A stretch of DNA of 10,966 bases from RGIG3009 sp045541305. GTDB taxonomy: Bacteria; Bacillota; Clostridia; Oscillospirales; Acutalibacteraceae. The position numbers were made by a program, and so were the translations under genes. Under the pieces are notes generated by a model that worked only from the letters and a program-made list of their open reading frames with translations, was not told the DNA's origin and ran no database searches. The stretch lies in assembly GCA_045541305.1 (NCBI GenBank), contig JAZQIV010000173.1:1-10966 (forward strand), given 5' to 3'. How positions within the stretch are numbered: the first letter of the stretch is position 1; each line of letters begins with the position of its first letter. Below are positions 1 through 5,435 of the stretch, piece after piece.

Positions 1-34
1 TGGCTCACAGAACGACATGGCTACGATCCGACTT

Positions 35-72
35 GTTATGAGCCCGACGAGCTACCCCTGCTCCACCCCGCG
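35..72 (-). pseudogene. 5' half of initiator tRNA-Met (CAU), 3' half missing
   Basis: Read on the minus strand from 72, the sequence begins CGCGGGGTGGAGCAG and continues through GTAGCTCGTCGGGCTCATAA. This is the acceptor 5' strand, D-arm and anticodon arm of bacterial tRNA-fMet, with anticodon CAT at 38-40. The match stops just after the anticodon loop, at about position 35. The bases that should complete the anticodon stem (CCCGA) are absent. No T-arm (GGTTC-A-CC type) and no acceptor-complementary CCCCGC strand follow down to position 1. The D-loop is also short (AGGGGTA). It is therefore called a truncated tRNA, although a consensus promoter precedes it. Alternatives are an insertion, such as an intron or element, in the anticodon loop with the 3' half beyond the window, or an assembly edge artefact. 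Confidence 0.7.
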
Positions 73-99
73 ATATTTAAGTTTTTTGGAACTTTTCAA

Positions 100-128
100 A
101 GTATAACAGAAAAGAGGGGGGATGTCAA
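100..128 (-). promoter_or_regulatory. Sigma-A promoter for the tRNA-fMet remnant
   Basis: On the minus strand there is a perfect -35 TTGACA (128-123), a 17-nt spacer, and -10 TATACT (105-100). The expected start is near position 93, about 20 nt before the tRNA 5' end at 72. The spacing and the run into the tRNA 5' half suggest that a functional tRNA gene once stood here, or still stands if the 3' half lies outside the window. Confidence 0.7.
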
Positions 129-278
129 GTGTATTTTCCCAGAAAGTTACCGAAAATATTTTATCCCATTGATGCCGGCTTCAATCGTCTTAGTATGTGC
201 GTTATAAAAAATTTTGGATCATGTAAGAATAAAAACTCTACCGACGACCCGATCATATACGTTATTTATCTTTGTATC

Positions 279-294
279 TTCTTTTGCAAAAGAA
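279..294. repeat. 16-bp perfect palindrome
   Basis: The sequence TTCTTTTGCAAAAGAA is its own reverse complement. It sits 58 bp before the larger inverted repeat at 353-382. Function is unknown; it could be a protein binding site or part of a small dispersed repeat. Confidence 0.6.
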
Positions 295-352
295 ACTCTC
301 CGAAATTCCTTGTTCCGCCCCGAAGAAGAGGAGCCTGCATTCCTCTTGTACC

Positions 353-382
353 AACTATACAAAATGAATATTTTGTATAGTT
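353..382. repeat. 13-bp-arm inverted repeat containing CTATAC/GTATAG
   Basis: The arms AACTATACAAAAT (353-365) and ATTTTGTATAGTT (370-382) are perfectly complementary around a 4-nt centre. No U-tract follows, so it is a poor terminator. The right arm plus one base recurs exactly at 833-846, next to the recombinase promoter. It could be a recombinase or regulator binding site. Confidence 0.7.
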
Positions 383-562
383 CGGAGGAGGGGCTGATGT
401 TAAAAATGCCGCATTTTGACGTTTTTCGGCCTTGATTTGATTATAAACTGCTTCAGCTGCCATTTCTTTTAAGTGTCCGTTTACAGTTTGCGTGAGCTGT
501 TGCTATGCTAATATAATTTGTGCGAACGTATTTTTTCTTTTCGAAATTTTATGTACCATCCA

Positions 563-827
563 TTATAGCGTATTTTTTAATTGATTTACGTGGTTTCGAA
601 AATTCACCTTGGTTTTCCAGCCGATAAAATTTTTTCGGACAATGCCGACATCATTCGCAATATTTTTATCGGCTAAGCGTTTTATTAAATTTTCAAATTC
701 ATCAGTCTAAAGCCAAATATTTGAATTTAACGATCCCAACGAAATATGGATCGTGATAATAACAGATAAAGCTTTTTAATGTGCGATGGCCTCTTTGCGT
801 TGAAAATTGCAGAAAAATCGGATTTTG
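563..827 (-). pseudogene. Possible frameshifted coding relic, unidentified
   Basis: Two open stretches on the minus strand abut in different frames. The first covers 827-705 (41 codons, ending FKYLALD before TGA). The second covers 706-563 (47 codons, starting TDEFENLIKRLADKN and ending NQLKNTL before TAA). Both read as plausible protein, and together they would give about 88 residues. Neither has a convincing start codon or ribosome binding site. I do not recognise a family. In AT-rich DNA this could be chance, so confidence is low. Confidence 0.22.
619..674. repeat. 11-bp-arm inverted repeat with a nested small hairpin
   Basis: The arms AGCCGATAAAA (619-629) and TTTTATCGGCT (664-674) are perfectly complementary around a 34-nt centre. 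Inside is a 4-bp stem, TCGG (635-638) with CCGA (645-648). It may be a structured RNA element or the remains of a mobile element end. It overlaps the possible coding relic on the minus strand. Confidence 0.5.
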
Positions 828-832
828 CTATT

Positions 833-859
833 TATTTTGTATAGTTAATATGCTATACT
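833..859 (+). promoter_or_regulatory. Candidate recombinase promoter with inverted repeat
   Basis: An extended -10, TGCTATACT, covers 851-859, about 58 nt before the GTG start at 918. The -35 is weak (TTTATT near 831-836). A GTATAG (839-844) / CTATAC (853-858) inverted repeat with an 8-bp spacer lies between and over these elements. An operator or recombinase site here could couple expression to binding. Confidence 0.4.
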
Positions 860-917
860 TATCTCAAGTTGAAAAACGCCGAAATGTTGTGAAACAATGT
901 TTCACGGAGGTGAGCGC

Positions 918-1922
918 GTGAAAAAAGAATTTATGTCACAATGTCCGCCGATTCTGAAAGAGTACTTAGGATATATGCAAACCATCAAAGGTCGTGCAGA
1001 AAACACCATCAACGAATATTTTGTGGATCTGCGCACGTTTTTACGGTACATGAAAGAGCTGCGCGGTCTTGTCCCCCCTACCCAATCGTTTGAGGATATT
1101 CCGATCACGGATATTGATTTGGCTTTTTTGAAAACGATTACCACAACCGACGTTTATGAGTACATGAATTTCTTGCGAAACGAACGTAGCAATTCTAATA
1201 AAACGCGTGCGCGGAAAACCAGCTCGATTCGCATGTTTTTCCGTTATCTAACGGATTATTCGCACTATTTGGATCACAATCCCGTTCAAAATCTCGAGAC
1301 GCCAAAGCCGAAAAAGACTTTGCCGCAATATCTGTCCTTACAGCAAGCGGTAGCGCTGTTAAACAGCGTAAACGGTGATTTTGCAGAACGCGACTACTGC
1401 ATGCTGGTGCTGTTTCTGAACTGCGGATTGCGTCGTGCTGAACTGGTGGGATTGAATTTAACGGATATCAATCATATAGATCACACGTTGCGCGTGCGCG
1501 GAAAAGGCAACAAAGAACGTATGCTCTTTCTAAATGATGCGTGCCAGCAAGCGCTGGAGCAGTATTTAAAGGTGCGCCCGGTTGATGGTGTCAAAGATAA
1601 AAACGCACTCTTTTTGAGCCGTTTAAAGAGCCGTATCAGCCTGCAGGGCGTTCATTATATTGTCAAGCAGTATTTGCAACAAGTGGATGGAGCTGAACGC
1701 ATGACCGTCCACAAATTACGGCATACAGCAGCAACGTTGATGTATCAAAGCGGTGTGGATCTGCGCGTGCTGCAAAATTATTTGGGCCACGAGAATTTGG
1801 GAACGACCGAGATTTACACCCACTTATCAAATGAGCAGATTGAAAAAGCAGCGCGGAAAAATCCGTTGTCACAGGTAACAATGACCAAGCAAGGTAAAAA
1901 GAAACCTGTAGATGAAACGTAA
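918..1922 (+). CDS. xerC: Tyrosine recombinase, XerC/XerD type
   Basis: This 334-residue site-specific recombinase would join and exchange DNA strands through a 3'-phosphotyrosine intermediate, as in chromosome dimer resolution. The start is the GTG at 918, with GGAGG at 906-910 seven bases upstream; an ATG at 897 lies before that site and is unlikely. The N-terminal SAM-like core-binding domain spans about residues 10-117 (LKEYLGYMQTIKGRAENTINEY is typical). The catalytic domain spans about 135-315 with all expected residues: R172 in CGLRRAELVGL, K196 in RGKGNKER, H265 and R268 in HKLRH, H291 in LGHENLG, and the nucleophile Y300 in EIYTHLS. It is slightly longer than the usual 300 residues because of a linker around residues 48-75. 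It stands alone between palindrome-rich DNA and spo0A, so it could be the housekeeping Xer protein or a local recombinase. The family is certain; the XerC role is inferred. Confidence 0.88.
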   Translation: MKKEFMSQCPPILKEYLGYMQTIKGRAENTINEYFVDLRTFLRYMKELRGLVPPTQSFEDIPITDIDLAFLKTITTTDVYEYMNFLRNERSNSNKTRARKTSSIRMFFRYLTDYSHYLDHNPVQNLETPKPKKTLPQYLSLQQAVALLNSVNGDFAERDYCMLVLFLNCGLRRAELVGLNLTDINHIDHTLRVRGKGNKERMLFLNDACQQALEQYLKVRPVDGVKDKNALFLSRLKSRISLQGVHYIVKQYLQQVDGAERMTVHKLRHTAATLMYQSGVDLRVLQNYLGHENLGTTEIYTHLSNEQIEKAARKNPLSQVTMTKQGKKKPVDET

Positions 1923-1966
1923 AAACAGACCATCGGTAACGTGTTTATACCGATGGTCTGTTTTTT
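1923..1966. terminator. Bidirectional hairpin terminator between xerC and spo0A
   Basis: A perfect 16-bp stem (1923-1938 with 1948-1963, core CAGACCATCGG/CCGATGGTCTG) has a 9-nt loop. It is followed by T-rich sequence on the plus strand and by a T run on the minus strand (1925-1921). It starts directly after the xerC stop and can end both convergent transcripts. Confidence 0.92.
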
Positions 1967-2004
1967 ATTCGCCGGAATAAGCGATATTGAATGACAAATA
2001 TGTG

Positions 2005-2769
2005 TCATGAAATTTTCAATTGCAATCTGAATTTATCCGAAATCATGGCAACGAATTCCGAGTTTGTCGGTTTGCCGCGTTCATTGTGTATCGTATATCC
2101 GAAATAAGAATTTAACACGTCAACGTCGCCTCGATCCCAGGCAACCTCAATGGCGTGTCGGATGGCGCGTTCTACGCGCGAAGACGTAGTAGCGTGTTTT
2201 TTCGCAACGGCAGGATACAGCCGTTTTGTGACGGCGTTGATGATTTCCTCATCTTCAATGGCCATCAATATGGAATCGCGTAAATACTGGTAACCTTTAA
2301 TATGTGCAGGAACACCGATTTGATGTAATATCTCTGTGACACGCATTTCCAGATTAGCGGTAACCGAATGTCGTTTCATCGGCTCAACGTTCCCGCGCCC
2401 GGACAAGGATTGCACACGAATTGCCATTTCATCCGCATCAAACGGTTTCAAAAAATAATAATCCGCACCCGCTTGAATGGCTTCGCGTTCCAGATTGGCG
2501 TTATCAAACCCCGACATGATCATGAATTGCGGAACGTGTGATAGTTTCATGGCGCGCACGCTGTTCATCACGCCGATTGCATCCAATCGTGGCAAAAAGA
2601 AATCCATGATAACAACCGTTGGTTTCTTTTGCGCAATATAATCGACGACCATTTTGCCGTCCTTTTCCAATGTATCAACCTCTAAACCATAATTCCTCAT
2701 GGTTACAGCAAACGGTATTCCAAAATTTTCGCTGTTATCTGCTAACAGTACCTTGATTTTCTTCTCCAA
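2005..2769 (-). CDS. spo0A: Stage 0 sporulation protein A (Spo0A)
   Basis: Spo0A is the master response regulator of sporulation; once phosphorylated it binds DNA at 0A boxes. The start is taken as the TTG at 2769, since GGGAGG (2785-2780) lies ten bases upstream and MEKKIKVLLAD is the family N-terminus; this gives 254 residues, close to the usual 260. The receiver domain is residues 1-122, with phospho-acceptor D56 in IMDFFLP, S86 in MSG and K108 in LKPF. The C-terminal effector domain (about 140-254) is nearly diagnostic: TEILHQIGVPAHIKGYQYLR, then TTSSRVERAIRHAIEVAW, then GKPTNSEFVAMISDK. The acidic pocket reads ADN, so the second Asp of the usual ADD is Asn12. The common spoIVB neighbour is absent. 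Assignment is secure; whether this is the only spo0A copy cannot be told. Confidence 0.95.
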   Translation of the reverse strand: MEKKIKVLLADNSENFGIPFAVTMRNYGLEVDTLEKDGKMVVDYIAQKKPTVVIMDFFLPRLDAIGVMNSVRAMKLSHVPQFMIMSGFDNANLEREAIQAGADYYFLKPFDADEMAIRVQSLSGRGNVEPMKRHSVTANLEMRVTEILHQIGVPAHIKGYQYLRDSILMAIEDEEIINAVTKRLYPAVAKKHATTSSRVERAIRHAIEVAWDRGDVDVLNSYFGYTIHNERGKPTNSEFVAMISDKFRLQLKIS

Positions 2770-2807
2770 GTTACACAAACCTCCCAATTTATTTTGCCGG
2801 CAACAAT

Positions 2808-2857
2808 AGATTACCATAAACTGGAAATTATTTCAAGTACCTGGAAATTATTTTCCA
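2808..2857 (-). promoter_or_regulatory. spo0A upstream region: candidate promoter and 20-bp-period repeat
   Basis: On the minus strand TTGAAA (2836-2831) and TAATCT (2813-2808) stand 17 nt apart, a weak sigma-A promoter. The same stretch holds an exact direct repeat, CTGGAAATTATTT on the plus strand, at 2821-2833 and 2841-2853. The 20-bp spacing is about two helical turns. The second copy extends to the palindrome TGGAAA-TTAT-TTTCCA (2842-2857). This looks like a paired operator over the -35. No clear 0A box was found. The stretch from 2858 to 2984 shows nothing else I can name. Confidence 0.4.
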
Positions 2858-2984
2858 AATTTGTGAAATGAGATAAAACAAGGGTTGGATTTCGGTTTTT
2901 CAGGGGGATTTTACCTAAAATTTTGGAATCGAATTTGTCTGAAAGTTGAGTAGTTTAGCGAAAGTTGGCGAAATACCACGACAT

Positions 2985-3016
2985 AAAAAAGCGCACCTCA
3001 ACGGGTGTGCTTTTTT
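2985..3016 (-). terminator. Terminator of the glp operon
   Basis: On the minus strand AGCACACC pairs with GGTGCGCT (one G-U pair) around a short loop, flanked by A6 and T6. The A run overlaps the TAA stop of the HAD phosphatase gene (3017-3015). It is compact and near-ideal. Confidence 0.9.
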
Positions 3017-3821
3017 AGTTCCTTTTTAAAGCTTGTAGTAATTCACCGCAGTCCTGCAGCACGATATCGGGCTTGGTGTACGCACGATCAACGTCTTCTT
3101 CGGTATTATCACCGCTGAGAACTAAAATGGTTTTGGCGCCGGAACGCCAGCCGCATTGGATATCCGTTTCCACTTTATCGCCAATAACCACGGTTTTGTC
3201 TCGGTCGATACCGGTTTGCAGCATGCAGATTTCCGGCATTAAAGGAGCCGGCTTGCCGATGAAAATCGGCTGTTTGCCGGTAGCGCCCGCAATCATATCG
3301 CAAATAGTACCGCAATCCGGCATATATCCATATTCGGTTGGGCACGTCTTATCGGGATGTGTAGCGACGTACGGAATCTTCTTTGTATATAACAAACGGC
3401 ATACATCATCGATCTTTTTGAAATTTAATTCCTGGTCATATCCGATGATGATGCAGTCCACCTGTTCCAGATCATCCGTAACGGTAAAACCGGCATCGCG
3501 AAACTCGTTTTTCAGTGACTCCGTACCGCAAATATATAAGGTAGCGTCCGGATAGTTTTCTTTGATAAAACACACCGTAACGCGTCCGGAGGTCACAAAC
3601 TCGTCTTCGGTCGCCTCTACTCCCCTTTGCGCCATCCACGTAACGTAATCTTTGCAGCTTTTTGCGGAGTTATTGGTGATAAAACGATATTGTTTTCCTT
3701 GTCGCTTGATTTCGGCAAGCAGATCTTTTGTAAAGGGAAACAACTTGCCACCGCAGTACAAAGTCCCATCCAGATCAAAAAGGAATAATTGCGATTCACG
3801 TGCAATCTTTTGTAATTCCAA
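3015..3821 (-). CDS. HAD-IIA family sugar-phosphate phosphatase (NagD-like)
   Basis: This 268-residue cytoplasmic HAD-superfamily phosphatase would use Mg2+ and an Asp nucleophile. The motifs are clear: DLDGT with D16 (nucleophile) and D18, ITNNS with T49, GKP with K190, and GDKVETD with D215 and D220. The cap inserted between motifs II and III (about 75-185) is the IIA (NagD/AraL/PGP) type. The start is a TTG at 3821 with AAAGGGG seven bases upstream; that site overlaps the stop codon of the DUF1667 gene. It is therefore the last gene of the glycerol-3-phosphate operon. HAD-IIA enzymes include mammalian phosphoglycolate/glycerol-3-phosphate phosphatase and a mycobacterial glycerol-3-phosphate phosphatase, so glycerol-3-phosphate is a reasonable substrate guess. 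Another triose or sugar phosphate from the neighbouring aldolase module is equally possible. The family is sure; the substrate is inferred. Confidence 0.88.
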   Translation of the reverse strand: MELQKIARESQLFLFDLDGTLYCGGKLFPFTKDLLAEIKRQGKQYRFITNNSAKSCKDYVTWMAQRGVEATEDEFVTSGRVTVCFIKENYPDATLYICGTESLKNEFRDAGFTVTDDLEQVDCIIIGYDQELNFKKIDDVCRLLYTKKIPYVATHPDKTCPTEYGYMPDCGTICDMIAGATGKQPIFIGKPAPLMPEICMLQTGIDRDKTVVIGDKVETDIQCGWRSGAKTILVLSGDNTEEDVDRAYTKPDIVLQDCGELLQALKRN

Positions 3822-3833
3822 TTGTCTACCCCT

Positions 3834-4175
3834 TTATTGAATACCTTTTGTGGCGATAATATCCGAGCCGCAAACACCCTGCAGCAACACGTCCCCGATT
3901 GCAATCGGCGCAGCTGCTTCGGCATTTCGTATGATATCCATCACTTCAAATATGCGGCTTTTTTTAATCGGTGTTGCTGTTTTCACGCTGACCATTTGCT
4001 CCGGTCGGTTGCTGATGCGAATTACCGATGTGACCGTACGCACCGGGTCGGTGCATTCTGCAATGCCGTATTCTGCCCCTTTTGGGCACGCATTTCCGCT
4101 TACGGTTAACGAGTCGGTGTCCACTGTTAGGGTGCACCCGCGCGGGCAAATAATGCAGGTTAAATTGCGATTCAT
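3834..4175 (-). CDS. DUF1667 small four-cysteine protein of the glp operon
   Basis: This 113-residue protein has four N-terminal cysteines, C7, C10, C14 (CIICPRGC) and C30 (NACPKG), an arrangement suited to an iron-sulfur cluster or metal. There is no signal peptide or membrane segment. The ATG at 4175 overlaps the TGA of the upstream flavoprotein gene by four bases (ATGA), with GGAGGTG placed inside the upstream coding end, so translation is probably coupled. DUF1667 proteins are regularly found beside GlpA-like and thioredoxin-reductase-like flavoproteins in anaerobic Firmicutes and Thermotogae. A role as a small electron-transfer subunit of the glycerol-3-phosphate dehydrogenase complex is inferred, not shown. 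Confidence 0.88.
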   Translation of the reverse strand: MNRNLTCIICPRGCTLTVDTDSLTVSGNACPKGAEYGIAECTDPVRTVTSVIRISNRPEQMVSVKTATPIKKSRIFEVMDIIRNAEAAAPIAIGDVLLQGVCGSDIIATKGIQ

Positions 4176-5422
4176 GATAACACCTCCAGTTTCACAACGA
4201 TCGGTTCGGTAATCTCCTTTAACTTTTCGGGCTTTAGGGTGAGCCTTTCCATTTCGCCCGGTGCTGCTTGTAACCGCACCGCAGAAGCCAAAACTGTTTC
4301 TCCGGACATTGCTGAAATGCGCACCTTACCAAACGGTTGGGTTACACGCATGAACAACGCGATCTCTTGATCGGTGTCGGTGTGGATTCGTTGCGGTAGC
4401 ACATAACGAACACCGTTACCGGTTGTTACCGCTACCGTGTCACCAGTTGCCAACGTATGGTTTACGTAATCGGCAGCACCGATGCCAGCGAGCTCCGCTT
4501 CATCGGAAACATAATCCACCAGATCGTGCACGTGCAAAACATTGCCGCACGCAAAAATACCGGGGATTTCGGTTTGGCGATTTTCATCCACCGAAGCGCC
4601 GCTGGTGATCGGGTTAATGGTGATACCGGCCGAGCGAGTTAACTCGTTTTCAGGGATCAATCCAACCGATAACAGCAATGTATCGCACGGGATATATCGT
4701 TTGGTACTGTCGATAATTCGACGGTTCTCATCCACTTGCGCAATTGTAACGCCTTCCACACGCTTTTGACCGTGAATTTCCGCAACGGTTGTGCTCAGGA
4801 AAAGAGGAATATCATAATCCTCTAAGCATTGCACAATGTTCCGCGTTAATCCACCGGAATACGGCATCAGTTCACATACAGCTTCCACTTTTGCGCCTTC
4901 CAGAGATAAGCGGCGCGCCATAATCAAGCCAATATCGCCGGAACCTAAAATCACAACGCGTTTGCCAACCATATAGCCTTCACAGTTGATCAGTTTTTGT
5001 GCAGTGCCGGCGCTATAGACACCGGCGGGACGTGTACCGCTGATGTTCAAAGCTCCGCGGCTGCGCTCGCGGCATCCCATTGCCAAAACAACTGCTTTCG
5101 CTTGTAATTTCACAATACCGTCGCGATTGGTGGCGGTCACCACTTTGTCGGGCGTAATATCCGTTACGGTTGTTTCATAAAGAACGGAGATTCCCCGTTC
5201 CTTGACTTGCTCATAATACACGTTTGCATATTCCGGACCGGTTAATTCCGTGCCGAGCTTGTGCAAACCAAATCCGTTGTGAATGCATTGACGCAGGATT
5301 CCGCCAAGCTCTTCTTCTCGATCGAGTATTACAATATCTCGGACGCCTTTATCGTAAGCGGCGATTGCGGCTGCCATGCCGGCAGGACCACCGCCAACAA
5401 TCGCAATATCACATGTTTTCAT
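4172..5422 (-). CDS. FAD/NAD(P)-dependent oxidoreductase, second flavoprotein of the glp complex
   Basis: This 416-residue pyridine-nucleotide-disulfide-type flavoprotein has two Rossmann folds: FAD-binding GGGPAG at residues 10-15 and NAD(P)-binding GSGDIG at 160-165. The family's second FAD motif is GIFACGNVLHVHDLVD at 288-303. A CxxC redox pair of the thioredoxin-reductase kind is not evident, so it is not a thioredoxin reductase. The start is ATG 5422, eight bases after AAGGAG (5436-5431); a GTG at 5431 falls on that site and is rejected. That site overlaps the stop of the GlpA-like gene, leaving a 13-nt gap. The protein ends in a roughly 90-residue C-terminal domain shared by relatives in GlpA/DUF1667 clusters. 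It probably passes electrons from glycerol-3-phosphate oxidation to NAD(P) or another carrier. It is not an orthologue of E. coli GlpB by sequence. Confidence 0.85.
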   Translation of the reverse strand: MKTCDIAIVGGGPAGMAAAIAAYDKGVRDIVILDREEELGGILRQCIHNGFGLHKLGTELTGPEYANVYYEQVKERGISVLYETTVTDITPDKVVTATNRDGIVKLQAKAVVLAMGCRERSRGALNISGTRPAGVYSAGTAQKLINCEGYMVGKRVVILGSGDIGLIMARRLSLEGAKVEAVCELMPYSGGLTRNIVQCLEDYDIPLFLSTTVAEIHGQKRVEGVTIAQVDENRRIIDSTKRYIPCDTLLLSVGLIPENELTRSAGITINPITSGASVDENRQTEIPGIFACGNVLHVHDLVDYVSDEAELAGIGAADYVNHTLATGDTVAVTTGNGVRYVLPQRIHTDTDQEIALFMRVTQPFGKVRISAMSGETVLASAVRLQAAPGEMERLTLKPEKLKEITEPIVVKLEVLS

Positions 5423-5435
5423 GAAGTGCACTCCT

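Larger units (their letters stand above)
73..917. other. AT-rich intergenic region with palindromes, no intact gene
   Basis: About 845 bp separate the tRNA remnant from the recombinase start. No open frame here combines a ribosome binding site with recognisable protein sequence. What can be seen is a 16-bp palindrome (279-294), a 13-bp-arm inverted repeat (353-382), an 11-bp-arm inverted repeat (619-674), two abutting open stretches on the minus strand (563-827), and a 14-nt direct repeat shared by 369-382 and 833-846. The rest shows nothing I can name. The composition suggests decayed or mobile DNA rather than a conserved leader. Confidence 0.6.

Noticed and set aside
1..204. Plus-strand open frame running from the window edge
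   Set aside because: It reads antisense through the tRNA-fMet 5' half and its promoter, and the translation resembles no known family.
129..463. Short open frames on both strands (83, 73 and 65 codons)
   Set aside because: No ribosome binding sites, mutual overlap, and palindromes inside them; the translations look like chance. The minus-strand one might be part of a dispersed repeat but not a gene I can support.
512..517. TATAAT with TTGCGT 18 nt upstream as a promoter
   Set aside because: The -35 is poor, the region is AT-rich, and nothing recognisable begins downstream until 918.
897..917. ATG at 897 as the recombinase start
   Set aside because: The GGAGG ribosome binding site at 906-910 lies after it and is correctly spaced for the GTG at 918.
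2930..2942. TTTGTCTGAA as a 0A box upstream of spo0A
   Set aside because: It differs from TTTGTCGAA by an inserted base and is not supported by a second site.
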